A stretch of DNA of 64,000 nt from Erigeron canadensis (Eukaryota; Streptophyta; Magnoliopsida; Asterales; Asteraceae): assembly GCF_010389155.1 (NCBI RefSeq), contig NC_057761.1:9426501-9490500 (forward strand). The letters run 5' to 3'. The notes beneath the pieces were generated by a model. It was not told where the DNA came from, did no database searches, and saw nothing but the letters and a program-made list of their open reading frames with translations. How positions within the stretch are numbered: the stretch's first letter is position 1; each line of letters begins with the position of its first letter. A program made the translations under genes and the position numbers. Positions 10,876 to 23,100 of the stretch are shown piece by piece.

Positions 10876-13265
10876 GAGTACGTGAAGAAGACATACCAAA
10901 AATGGCTTTTAGCACGAGATATGGGCATAGTGAGTTTTTGGTGATGCCATTTGGATTGACAAACGCGCCTGCTGTTTTCATGGATCTCATGAACCGCGTA
11001 TGTAAGCCATACTTAGATGATTCCATCAATGTATTCATCGACGACATCCTCATATACTCAAGGACTAAGAAGGAGCACGAAGTGCATCTGAGGCAAGCAT
11101 TGGAGCTTCTGAGAACTGAAAAAATGTATGGAAAATTCTCAAAATGTGAATTTTGGTTGGAAGAGGTGAAGTTTTTAGGTCATGTAGTTAACAAGGATGG
11201 AATAAAGGTTGACCCCAGCAAGATAGAAGTGGTGGAGAAATGGAGAAGGCCAGAGACACCGACAGAGATCCGACAGTTCCTTGGATTAGCAGGCTACTAT
11301 CGACGATTCATAGAAAACTTCTCAAGGATCGTACAACCCTTAACGTTGTTGACACACAAGGATAGAAGTTTTGATTGGGGCGAGAAACAAGAAGAAGCTT
11401 TCAGACTACTGAAGGAGAAGTTATGTAACACACCGATCTTAAGTCTCCCTGACGGATCTGATGACTTTATCGTTTATTGTGACGCATCGGGTCAAGGCTT
11501 AGGGTGTGTATTGATGCAGAAAGGCAAGGTTATTGCGTATGTTTCTCAACAGCTGAAGATCCACGAGAAGAATTATACGACACACGGTTTGGAGTTAGGG
11601 GCTATTGTTTTCGCGCTGAAGTGTTGGAGACATTACCTGTATGGGACAAAGAGTGTGATATACACAGACCATAAGAGCCTTCAGCACATCTTTAACCAAA
11701 AAGATCTTAATATGCGCCAGAGGCGATGGTTGGAGTTGTTTAGCGACTATGACTGTGAGATCCGTTATCATCCGGGGAAGGCAAACGTGGTAGCTGACGC
11801 CTTAAGTAGGAAGGAAAGAGTTAGACCAAGACGAATTAGAGCTATGAGCATTACTGTACACAACGGTCTGAAAGATAAAGTGATTGGGGCACAAGTAGAA
11901 GCAAACAAGAAAGAAAATATTGATAGAGAAGGGTTGGGAGGTATGATAGAACAATTTGCTCAAAGAGAAGATGGAGGACTGTATGGGGGACTTAGGAAGC
12001 TGATAATGGATGAAGCGCACCAACCAAGATATTCTATTCACCCAGGGATAGATAAGATGTATCAAGACTTGCGAGATCTATTTTGGTGGCCTGGAATGAA
12101 AAACGATGTGGCTGTTTATGTAAGCAAGTGTCTAACGTGTCTGAAGGTTAAGGCAGAACATAAGAAACCAGGAGGACTACTGACGCAGCCAGAGCTTCCC
12201 ACGTGGAAGTGGGAAAAGATTACCATGGATTTTGTCACGAAGTTACCAAGAACAAGTAGTGGTAAAGATGCAATATGGGTGGTAGTAGATCGACTAACCA
12301 AGTCAGCTCACTTCATACCTATAATGGAAGATTATAGTATGGAACAGTATGCGTGTCTGTATCTTAAGGAGATTGTAGCTAAGCACGACGTTCCAGTATC
12401 AATCATTTGTGATAGAGATAGTCGGTTTACATCCGGATTTTTGAAATCGATGCAACGAGCCTTGGGAACGCGAATCGATATGAGCACGGCTTACCATCCA
12501 CAGACAGACGGTCAGAGTGAGAGGACGATTCAGACTCTAGAGGACATGCTAAGAGCTTGTGTCATCGATTTTGGTGGTAGTTGGGATACTCACCTCCCAC
12601 TAGTCGAGTTCTCTTATAACAATAGTTATCATTCGACCATTGGATGTCCTCCTTTTGAGGTTTTGTATGGAAGAAACTGTCGGTCTCCACTTGCATGGCA
12701 CGAAATGGGAGACATGCAGTTAATAGGACCAGAAATCATTGTGGAAACTACTGAAAGGGTTGCTCAGATCAAGGAGAACCTCAGGAAGGCAAGAGATAGA
12801 CAGAAGAAATATGCTGACCATCGACGAAAACCCTTAGAATTTCAGGTGGGCGATTGGGTAATGCTTAAAGTGTCGCCTTGGAAAGGTGTAGTTAGATTCA
12901 TTAAGAGAGGGAAGCTGGCTCCGAGATACGTTGGACCTTTTGAGATCATAGACAGTGTGGGTGCAGTAGCTTACCGTTTGAAACTTCCTCTAGAGCTGAG
13001 CAACGTGCACGATGTCTTTCACATGTCGAACCTCAAAAAGTGTCTTGTTGATGAAGCAACATATGTACCCTTGAACGAGATACGAGTAGATAGTGATTTA
13101 AGTTTCAAAGAAGAACCTGTTGAAATTATGGATCGAGAAGTCAAGAAGCTCAAGAAACATAAGTATACCGTAGTGAAAGTTCGTTGGAACTCCCGTAGAG
13201 GCCCAGAGTTCACTTGGGAAAGAGAAGATCAAATGAAACTTAAGTATCCTCACTTATTCGCTTAA
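10872..13265 (+). pseudogene. pol: pol: RT palm, RNase H, integrase, chromodomain-like tail (element A)
   Basis: An uninterrupted 797-codon segment that starts inside RT. RT palm F-I-D-D is at 55-58. RNase H spans about 200-315 with Y-C-D-A-S-G, the T-H-G-L-E-L-G-A block, Y-T-D-H-K-S-L and V-A-D-A-L-S-R. The integrase zinc domain has H383, H390, C420 and C423; its catalytic triad is D453, D514 and E550. The tail (about 735-795) contains [15 protein letters not shown] and resembles the chromodomain-like end of chromoviruses (inference). The length is normal for RT-to-tail in Ty3/gypsy. It is linked to the upstream RT piece by a frameshift. The integrase part itself keeps all visible key residues. 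Confidence 0.95.
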
Positions 13266-13505
13266 CCCAATATAACAAACCAGTAAGTAACTTAAGAACT
13301 TAGTGCCTAACTTGACATTTAATGCTTGCTATGCGATGTGATGCTTGAAGCTCAATGTGAATCATACTACTTACTGCTTATTGTGTGATAACATACTTCA
13401 GACTTAACGTGCAACTTGATGCTTGTAAACTTGGTGTGCAATCAAAACTTGAAGCATGACGTGTAATTCGAATTTCGGGACGAAATTCCTTTAAGTAGGG
13501 GAGAA
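13266..13505 (+). other. 3' untranslated region and polypurine tract of A
   Basis: Non-coding, with repeated GATGCTTG/AACTTGATGCTTG words. It ends in TTTAAGTAGGGGAGAA, a polypurine tract directly before the 3' LTR. Confidence 0.75.
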
Positions 13506-15846
13506 TGTAACAACTGACATAGAAATGTACTAAATAAGTTCCTCGAATCGTACATTCGCCATTAGAATAATTAGACAGTTCTATTTAATTTAAGTTCTTG
13601 ATATATTTGGACCCAATTATGTGTTTACATGAAGGTCAATTTGATCTTAAATCTTGATTTAAATGACGAATTTATGATTTAATACGATAGAATACTAAAG
13701 CTCGGGTCGTAAACATTCGTGTTCATAAAAGTTCTAGTCTAAAACGTTCACAAATAGTCCCTACATTTCTTAAGTTCATTTAATATTGGAAAACTCTAAA
13801 TAGAGGGTTTAGAGAGAGAAAACACCAACCTTCATCTTCTTCTTCTTCCACTTCTCTCACTAAAAACACACACTACAGCCACCAAAAACACACACAAAAG
13901 CATCTCTTGATTTTGGATTGTTAAATCAAAATCGTTTGTTCTTTTAGCATCATCATGATAATCAAAACACACTTCTTGAATCATTTTACAGGTAACAACA
14001 ATATTTGATTAGCTTTTGATCAAATTAAAAATGTACCTTTTCAAGTTTATGTTCTTGATGATTTGGTCCAATTTTTGAATAAAAATCGTGTTAATAGTTA
14101 ATGGGTTTGTGTCTAAATGTGTTTAGTAACATTTTTATAAACAAATTTGAGTCATAACATGCTTTAATCTACAAAACCCATTTTTTTTTGAAAGTGAAAG
14201 TACAACTTGTTCTTGAGGTCACAATTTGTTCATAGCATGTTTTGATCTTATAATTAGTATTGGTGTTATGAGACGATGATATTGTGTGAATATGTGCTAG
14301 TTTTATGACCCAACAAGGCCTGAAATCGGTCTAGACCTTCGTTTTGTGTTCTCGTGCTTGTCCAGCCCACTTGGTGAATGGGACGGTTCAGATGGGACGA
14401 TCTTGGTCCCAAGATCCTCCTAGGGCAGCCTGTTCGTTCTTGTGCATGCTCGTTTGGTCTCGTGTGAAAGTTGTGATGTGTTGAGGTGATGGAACACTCC
14501 TGGGTAACTGATCTTCTAAGATTGGTTTTGCTCAAACAATTGTTCTTGGTGCTAGGAAGATCTTGCCAGGACGATCTTGCCAGGACGATCTTGCCAGAAA
14601 GATCTTGCCAGGACGATCTTGCCAGAAAGATCTTGCCAGGAAGATCTTGACAGGAAGATCTTGACATAAAACGATCTTGTTTTATAACTTGGCATGCTTG
14701 AACTTAAATCCAGTAGATCTTGTACTTAACCACTAGACCAGTAGATTAAAACTCATAATTCATCTAAATCATTTAAAGCACAAGTTCTATGGTCGATCAA
14801 ACTAAGTTCTTAAGACAAGAAAATCATTAGTAACAACATGTTCAACACATTACCACTATAACTACATATGTGTGTGTGATCATTCAAACTCTTTTTGAGT
14901 CAAAACGTTCAAGGATCTTTATGGGCCAAATCATCAGTTCATCAAGGACGTTTCAATGATTAATTAATCACATGAATTAATACGTGTGTTCATTTATGAT
15001 CAATGATCTATATATAGGTTTCCATCAAGGTGTACTTGGATTTTGATAGATATAACCTATCTATCTTGGTGCTTGTTCTCTGTGCTTATAAACCGTGCTT
15101 GTACCAGATTATTGTGAGTTTTGTAGCCCCTTTTTACTTATATAAATATTTTGGGGTGAAAGGATACTCGTACCTTTGTGTCTATCATCATTTATGGCTA
15201 TTTGACTGTACTGTATGATGTGCACTATGATACTTGATACTTGAGACTTGATGCTTGATACTTATGTTGGAGTTTGAGATGCTTGATACTTGATACTTAT
15301 GGTGGACTTAGAGGCACCAGTTGAGATACTTCATACTTGATACTTGCACCGTTAGGCCTGGTATACCGTAAGTGCTGGTTGCATAGAGATACTTGATTCT
15401 TGCTATCATAAGTAAGTTGTTAGCCATATTGCTATGTAGATCTTGATGATATTTCGACCTGGCACCTTTCTTGATACTTGTTTACAAAACCTACGAACTC
15501 ACCAACCTTTGTGTTGACACTTTTGAGTATTCCTTTCAGGTGTTCAAGCTAATCGTGGCTAGAATTGGAACTTGGGACTTGTAGCAGACCTCAGGCATAG
15601 GATTTGGAGTTTTGCATACCTTCTTTTGTGCTTGATGGCATTAGGCCTAATCTCTTCCCCTGCGTGGGAATTTATCTCATACTTTATTTGAATGCTTGGT
15701 TGTGAACTGTGTTTTGCATGTTCGAATTATGAAATTGACTATCCATGCTTAATTTATGCACACATATAGCTATTCCTATGTAAAATCCATGTGTGCGTGT
15801 GCTTTATCTTGCATCCCGAGTTTTCCGCCTTAGTCGGGGTGTGACA
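13506..15846 (+). repeat. 3' LTR of element A
   Basis: The LTR is 2341 bp, starts TGTAACAACTGAC and ends GGGGTGTGACA, and is followed by GCAAT. It has the shorter 15-bp array (14555-14679), a damaged TATA box, and the same putative intron (15114-15539). Confidence 0.95.
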
Positions 15847-15851
15847 GCAAT

Positions 15852-18154
15852 TTGGTAATTTGGCAAAGGGGTGGACGGTTTTGAGTAGATTATGCAGCCC
15901 TAATCCCTCATTTTCTACAGGGATTAGTATGTGTTTATGAAGGTTTGCTTCCCTTTGTCTCCTTGGCTTAATTTCATTGATTTTGAGTTGATTCGGGTGG
16001 ATTAAACCCTAGTATATCGAATATTTGATCATATTTAAGGTAATGATTGTAATACCTACTGATTTTTGGTCATATTCATCTATTCAATTCTTTCATATCT
16101 GGTCTTGATCGATTGTATGCGTTTCATTGTTAGAATCGGTGGTTTAGGGTCTATTGGTAGCCGTTATTGCAATCTTTTGGTGTGTTTTGGATTCCTCCAG
16201 GTATGGACATGTGATCTTCATGATGATTTTATGATTAGATAGATTCCTTTTATGTCTTACATCTGATCTTGATCATGGGAGGGTGTTTGTTGATTGAATT
16301 CGCTCGTTTTTGTTGATTCGGTGACCTAAACTATTAATTGTTGTCTTGCAAATCAATCGAGGAGTAATTGATTATTTCATTGCATCAATATAACATTAAT
16401 ATACTGTATTTTAGGGTTCAAAAGTCATGGTGGTGGTTTGGGGTTGTTTGGTAATCGTTTGAGTGATGTTTGGAAACAAAAAAAAAGGCTTTTGGCCGTT
16501 TTTCAGTAGGTGCGACGCACCAGGTGAACGGGTGCGGCACACTTAGTGTTGCCGAGCCAAGGTGTTGCAAGAAGGTGTGACACACCTCTAGTGGTGTGAT
16601 GTAGTGGTGCGGCGCACCTGGATTTTAGGTGCGGCACACCTTGTGCTGATTTGCACATTTGGGTTTGTTTGATGCTCATATCAATTGTGTTTTCATTCTA
16701 GGTTTTCAAGAACACATTCCAAGTATATTAAACGGTTGTTTATTAGTTATGAAGCGTTGAGAGGTAAGATAACTACCTTTTGACACAATGAACACAATGA
16801 GAACTTAGTTTTCATAATTAACGATGGTTAAAGCCCTTTTCATACGCTTGTTAAGTTATGGGAACTTCGGGAGGGCTTACGGTTGGTTTTATGCATGCTA
16901 TGCCTTAGTTAACTTTAGTTACTAATATAATGCATGATATAGCTTGTGATGATTGATATGATTGATTTCATAGTATTCGAATGATATGTTATTATAATCT
17001 GCATGATTGATGGAGATTGCGATTGTATGATTGATTTAGATTAGGATTGATTGATTGTTGTTGATTAATTGGCGTATACACATAGTACACTAGACTCATG
17101 TAGGCTTGCCATGTTCACGATTGCACGATAGGACCCTAAAATGAGATTGAAACGGTTGATAAAACTATGCGATTGAAACAGTTGAAAAACCCTTAAGGTA
17201 AATATGGTTGATAATACTCGAGTATAAACTTACGGTTGAAAAGTGTTAAGCTTAACCCATGCTAGTCTCGGGAGGGGATGGTGTGCTACGGTTGGTCGGA
17301 CGGGGTAGTCATGATGCCCCTTACGACATGGTCACGATTGCTTGAGTTTGCTGGGTGGTTAGGACCAATCACCATGCTTTTCTGAACGGCTTTCTCCTGG
17401 ATTTGGTTATGACTATCCTTAACGATGCCGATGGACCCCGAAAGGATTACCCATCATGTCGAGTGCAAGGTTCCTTGAAACGTCGAATGACCGCCTATGC
17501 ACAACCGCGATTGATTTACTTGTGACATAAGTCACTACTTAACGATTGAAAATGGCCTAACCTATTATTGATGTTTGAGATTGAAATTGAGATTGATAAC
17601 GATGATTGTTGAGACGATTTGAGGTTGCTAGGCACATGTAGGAGTTTAATCTCCCTATAGTGTTTTCTTGATTGTTAATGTGATGATGGTTATTATATGC
17701 TTGACATGGATGATGATTGCTATATGCTTGACATGCATATGAGCTTTATAAGATTGATTTAATTGGCAACCTTTTATAAAACCTGTGGTTATCTTACTCG
17801 GCTTTTTAAGCTGACACTAACTTTGTTGAAAATGTTGTGTCTCCTCAGGTTGATTATTGAAGCTTGCTTAGAGTGAGGCATGGGTAGATGGTTGCTATGA
17901 GGAAGACTTATTGTTGCCATAGTTTTGCCTCATTTACTTAGACGTTCATTTATTATGTTGATTAAAACTTTGTTGTCATTTGGTTGTTTATGGATTTCTT
18001 GAATTGTCATTGTGATGCAATAAATAACACCAAAACTATGTTTGATATTTCCGTTAGGAAATGATTATGTTTTAAAAGGGACCTTTCCACATTAAATGAT
18101 TGTTTTATTTAAAAAAAATTTTGAAATCCATATTTTATTAAGTTGGGTGTTACA
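15852..18154 (+). repeat. 3' LTR of element 0, second segment
   Basis: Continuation of the LTR that starts at 959, ending TTGGGTGTTACA at 18154. It contains a cluster of palindromic GGTGCGGCGCACC-type words (16507-16650) and a putative intron (16764-17848). There is no gene; short open frames have no recognisable content. Confidence 0.65.
16764..17848 (+). other. Putative intron within the LTR of element 0
   Basis: The donor is GTAAGA (16764) and the acceptor is GTCTCCTCAG/G (17848). Although the sequence differs strongly from A and B, the donor GTAAGATAACTAC (16764-16776) pairs with GTGGTTATCTTAC (17785-17797), 51 nt before the acceptor, so the structure is kept with different bases. Confidence 0.45.
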
Positions 18155-18884
18155 ACGTTAAATGTAAAATATACTTAAAATGGAATTGATATATTTAAAT
18201 GTAAATACTGAATGATAAATCAGGTTGGATGGTGTAGCATAGTTTCTTTTATACAAACTTTTCTAGAATAAAAATATCTTAACTTTGATTACATAATTGA
18301 TCAAGTTCTCATTGATGTTTTGCAAAAAAGTAAATTTATTTCTTTAGCGATGACCCATATTTGGTTGTTAGGAACAATAACAGTAGCAGCTGGTTCGTGG
18401 AGTTTTTAATGATTTCAGGTGTTGTGATTTTATTTGCAGTGTTCGGTTTATATAAAAAATACTTGTATCCTAAATATAGTTTGACTCCAATTAGATTACA
18501 TAGACATTATACAATAAAATATTAATTATTTTAAATTGAGTTAAAGTGTAACTTAGTGATGGAAAACCAAAAAGTGTAAATTAATTTATTAAATTGGGTT
18601 GAAGTGTAAATTGGTGATGGAAAATCAAAAAGTTTAAACTAATTTAAACATGTGTTGATTTAACCAATTTTGAGAAACTGAGAGCTGTGATTGGTCAATT
18701 GAGGTTTGATCAGTTGTCTTTTAGTATATATTAAGATGCTCAAAACATACACCCGTGCCTGTTGATAAGGAGAAATTTAAAAAAGTGAAATGATACATAA
18801 ATTAAAAGGGATAAAGGCATGGGAGTGTACCCAACTATAACCAAAATGCTATGTAATGTACCCATCTACTCGACTTGCTATCTA

Positions 18885-19810
18885 GTATAACCAACTTTGG
18901 TTTTTGGGTTATGAAGTGCATGCTACCGGCTAACAAACAAGTTACCGGTTACATCTTTCAATTTTTTTTTAATTAAAAAAGCTGCCACCAGACACAGTTA
19001 AAGCTTCATCCTAATCCTCAAACATCAAATTGTACATTGTTGCTAGTTGTCTCAAAATATGGTATCAAAAGTAACCTGGAATCGAGCAATGTTTCTAGGT
19101 TTTGGATCTGAAGCGTTAGCAAGACCTCCCAACAATTTTAAGACATCTGCATTGTCGTCTAGGTAGTATTTAGCTTTGCTAGGCTTCCGTCCAACGGTGC
19201 AAGCAAATATTTCTGGAGTTGAAGTGACGGAGGCAAAATACTGTTTTTTAGAAAATCGACTTATAGAGTATTGTTTTAGAAAACACTGTTATTTACACAC
19301 AAATAAGTACACTGTTATTTCATCACCAACCTATAATTTCCTTATTTGGTTACCAGTGGTTTCCATTTACAACACTCAATTTTATGTATGTCCTACAAGC
19401 AAAATACCATAGAACAAAACACCATTTTTTCCAGCGAGTGTTGGATTCGAAAACTTTTGGTCCAGGTTTGTGCGGGATCAATTTCTGAGTCGATTGGTGG
19501 TAGTTTCAAGTCTTAATTCGAAAAAACAACAAAGTTATCGCGATTTTAATTTTTCCGGCGAATCAGCATTTTTCCGGCGAGTGTTGGATTCGAAAAATTT
19601 TGGTAAGGGTTTGTGCGGGATCAATTTTTGAGTCGATTGGTGGTAGTTTCAAGTCTTAATTCAAAGAAACAACAATGTTATCGCAATTTTAGTTTTTTCG
19701 GCGAGTGTTGGACTAGTGAGGATGATGATGATGATGGAAACTGGATGGAAACCTATTGTAACAGGTTGCTTGCGTTGAATAACCCAAAAAACATAGTTGG
19801 TTACACTGAA
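18885..19810. mobile_element. Possible inverted-terminal-repeat unit with captured fragment
   Basis: The left end (18888-18912) reads GTATAACCAACTTTGG plus TTTTTGGGTTAT. The right end (19778-19807), read in reverse, is GTGTAACCAACTATG plus TTTTTTGGGTTA. That is an imperfect inverted repeat of about 27 bp enclosing roughly 0.9 kb. Inside, the minus strand from about 19233 to 19052 is open for about 60 codons, with residues such as G-R-K-P-S-K-A-K-Y-Y-L-D-D and D-P-K-P-R-N-I-A-R-F-Q-V-T-F-D. It is unlike any retrotransposon protein here and may be a captured gene piece. No target duplication was identified. Confidence 0.3.
19434..19720 (+). repeat. Tandem duplication, about 143 bp, two copies and a stub
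   Basis: GCGAGTGTTGGATTCGAAAA begins at 19434 and again at 19577, and both copies continue through GTGCGGGATCAATTT and GTCGATTGGTGGTAGTTTC. A third start, GCGAGTGTTGGA, lies at 19701. Confidence 0.85.
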
Positions 19811-19854
19811 TATATATATTTTTAATCTATATGTATAATTGTGTATATATATAT

Positions 19855-20045
19855 ATATAGGAAAAAGTGAATATAAAACTGTCCGACACCTAAGCTTAGG
19901 TGTAGAACCCCTTATATACTAATTTAATAATATTTGTGAATTTTTAATTAAATCACATGGCCCCCATGAATTTTATGGATTAGAAAACAATATGTGAGTG
20001 TTTCACACCTAAGCTTACGTACCTAATAGCCTTATATTCCCATCC
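19855..20045. mobile_element. MITE-like element in a TA microsatellite
   Basis: A unit of about 190 bp is flanked on both sides by (TA)n. It contains the 18-bp perfect palindrome ACACCTAAGCTTAGGTGT (19889-19907 region) and a second, partial copy CACACCTAAGCTTA near 20010. Its ends are weakly inverted (GTGAATATAAAAC and TTATATTCCCATC). It could also be a Helitron remnant. Confidence 0.35.
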
Positions 20046-20180
20046 CCCATATATATATATATAAGAGTGTGTGTGTGTGTGCGTGTTGTGTATGTGCAGG
20101 TAATTAAAAAGATTAAGACATAAATTTCTTAAATTAACACTTTTAGTCCCGATCATCCTACTTATGGTTTTTATATACGA

Positions 20181-23100
20181 TGTAACAACCCTCTGTTTCC
20201 GACTAGGATAACTTACTTATAATTATCTAGGAATCTATCCCTAGAAGTTTATTAGAGAATTGACCTTTTAGACGTTTAAGGCATGGTGATATTTGCCCTC
20301 TAGTTCAATAGAATGCCAAAGGAAGTCAATTGCCTTAGAAATGCCATAAACAATAATTATAATCATTCAAGACAATCTTAAGCTACAAATTATTTCTAAT
20401 TGAACTTGATGAAATGTCAATGAACAAAAAACTTGTGACAAAATCAACCAATCTTACAAATGTCCAAAAATGTAATTAATCAAGCCAATTAAAATATATA
20501 TGGTCATGAAAATAAAATGACTATCTCAATAATATATTGATAAATCATTATGCACGTAAAAGTGCTTGAAAAATAATAATAATAAGTATATTTATGTCTA
20601 ATATAAATAGAAGCTTATAAACGAAGAGTTAAGTAACAAATTAGAAACACAAATATATAAACATACATATATATATATATACCCTTACATAAAATTCTTA
20701 CAACTATTATATTTATAACAAAAGACACCATATACTTACATAATCTATCCATCTCCATACAATTTATACAAAAGCTATCCATTTTATGAACCTAGACATG
20801 ATTTTTGAATCTCATTCGCATACACATTTTCACCTAGCCAATCCATGACCCCCTACCACATAACTTGACCAATGAGCATCCTCCCAACCCACTCTTTCTC
20901 CCTCTCTCACGGCCAAATATCCCCTTTCCCTCACACACCACACTAGTTAACCAATAACCACCTATCCACCACTTCCTTCCACCAATTACCAAGTCCCCTA
21001 CTTTTTTTCTTGTCCTTATTCACGTGCTCTCCCCCCTACTTTAGCCAACAAAGAGCTCAAATCTAACTAGTCTAATGATAAATAAGTTCCATTAATCATC
21101 CAACAACTAGTATCATGTATGATGGAAGCATGGAGTCGATTTGGAGGCAGTAAAGGCACGAAATCAGCCCCCAAAGTGGCTGGTCAGACAGCAGCAGAAA
21201 AAGGGGAAAAACAACTTCAATCTACTTATTTTCTTTTGATTCTTGATCATCAAAAGGTACCCAACATGTTCCTTTGTTTGTTCATCATCTTTTCTTTCAT
21301 CTTGTAGCTTATTTTCCCTTCTTTTTCAAGCTTGTTACAGCCAATAAACAACTCTTGGGCAACCATCAAGAACAAGACCCAACAACACTCTTGATCTTCT
21401 TGCTTTGATCTTTAAAGGTTGATAACTTGAACTCTTTGGATTGTCACTTTATTTATCATTCATTTTATCACTAAATACACATAGATCTACTCATGCATGC
21501 ATATTTAAATGATGGAATAATAAGAAATAATCATTAAAAAGTCACACATATAAAAGATAATAAGTTGATTTAGCTTGAAAGTGATAGATCTTAACATGCA
21601 TGCTTAGATTTGCACTAGTTTTGATTGATTTTGATTTAGGGATTTGAGATGGATGGTTGATGATTTTGAATTTGTTATAATCAGTAATATTGATGTTAAA
21701 GAACTACAAAATAAAGTATTAATCTTGTAGTGATGAATTAAGGTGATAATCAAGCAAGAAAGGCCATTGGTTGGTTGTTTTAATCAAAATACATTATGAC
21801 GGAATCAGTTTTCTGTCTTGGGACAGATAAACTGAGCATTTGCGGACCGTTTCAAGAAAAACTTTCAAAATAAATGTTGTAGATAAATGAGTTAAGTTTA
21901 ACCTCCAACTGGAATTACTCAAAAATACTGAGCCAAACGGAATATATGATTTTTCTACTGAAACTGGTCAAAACTGTAATTTTGTTTGAATATTTTATAA
22001 AATTTAACAATTGTTATCTCCTAATCCATAAGGTTCCATAAGGTCAAACTTGGTGAAAAGTGATTTCAATGTGTCCATAACTTAAAATAAATTTGTGGGA
22101 TTTTTTTGAAATTCATAACACTAAGAACTTTTATAAAACATTTCAAGTCGCCAAATAGTAGCCTTTTTGACCACATTAGTTTACGTAATTTTTATGCATA
22201 GTAAACCTTATCTAAAAATTCACCAAAAATTCAAAAAAATACTAGTTACACATAAGTCTTTGTGTAAAAATGATGAAGATCCAAATAATTTGGCTTGACC
22301 CCGAAATAGTAGCCAACATTTCATAAAAATGTGAAGTAAAAATAGAAAATTCTGAAGTGAACTAATAATTTGTGTAATGGGCTAAAAAATGGACTAAAGA
22401 CCATGATGGGCTAGCCCAACCCAAATAATGAACCAATTAAGCCATAAATCAGTAGGCCCACCTGGCCTAATAACATAAATAGCCCAATAACCAATATGAA
22501 TCATTTAGCACATAACCCGAATAAGGTTAATATAACTTTATATGGCATTAGCATATGATAACCTAAGATGCCAAACGAAACCACAAATGAAGCCAAGTTA
22601 CCGAAATTCTGACAACTTATAATTTCGTATATAATGGAAGTAACGTTTTACACCATCAATCTTTACAACCAAAACGATGTGAATATTAGCTATACACTTG
22701 GGTCCCACAATTGATAGCAACTTATTGAAAGTGGCATTTCTAAGTAACGGCATAAGATAGGAAACTTACGTATATTAGTCCTCTCGTAGGGATAGTCATG
22801 GCTTGAAATGTGATTGGAGAACATGACGGATACATGATCAATGAAGCAATAGATGGGAGGTACCCATTTTGGATATGTGGATATAATGTGTGGCAAATCA
22901 AGGTGAGTCATAGCCCCCTTTCAAACTCTTTTATGTGTTTTACTTTCGGGGTGAAAAACAGGATAAAAAAATTGCTTTCTTTTATGAAATGATATTCGAA
23001 AGAATGATTATGATATGGGAATTATATTGTATGTTCAACATGTTATATATTATATGATGAGGTTGAGTACTGTCAAACTGTTTCACCTCGGTACACTACT

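Larger units (their letters stand above)
1212..15846 (+). mobile_element. Element A: Ty3/gypsy LTR retrotransposon (14.6 kb including nested B1)
   Basis: The element has two LTRs (1212-3546 and 13506-15846), a tRNA-iMet-type primer site, a gag-pro-pol region and a polypurine tract. Domain order is PR-RT-RNase H-IN, so it is Ty3/gypsy. Very long LTRs and a C-terminal chromodomain-like tail suggest a Tekay/Del-type chromovirus (inference). The flanks GCAGT and GCAAT are a target duplication with one mismatch. By eye the first 310 bp of the LTRs differ at about 13 sites (about 4 percent), so the insertion is moderately old. Coding is broken by two frameshifts and two stops, and the leader is opened by solo LTR B1. 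Confidence 0.95.
18155..20180 (+). other. Intergenic stretch without a recognisable gene
   Basis: AT-rich DNA. It holds a roughly 68-bp imperfect direct duplication around 18530-18645 (AAGTGTAA, then GTGATGGAAAA), a possible inverted-repeat unit (18885-19810), a MITE-like piece (19855-20045) and TA microsatellites (19840-19858, 20049-20062). Positions 20176-20180 (TACGA) are the left target duplication of B2. The open frames at 19176-19412 and 19613-19825 have no family resemblance. Confidence 0.6.

Noticed and set aside
18300..18480. Possible host gene exon around 18300-18480 (splice-like TTTGCAG)
   Set aside because: Frames are short, no family is recognised and there are no supporting exons nearby.
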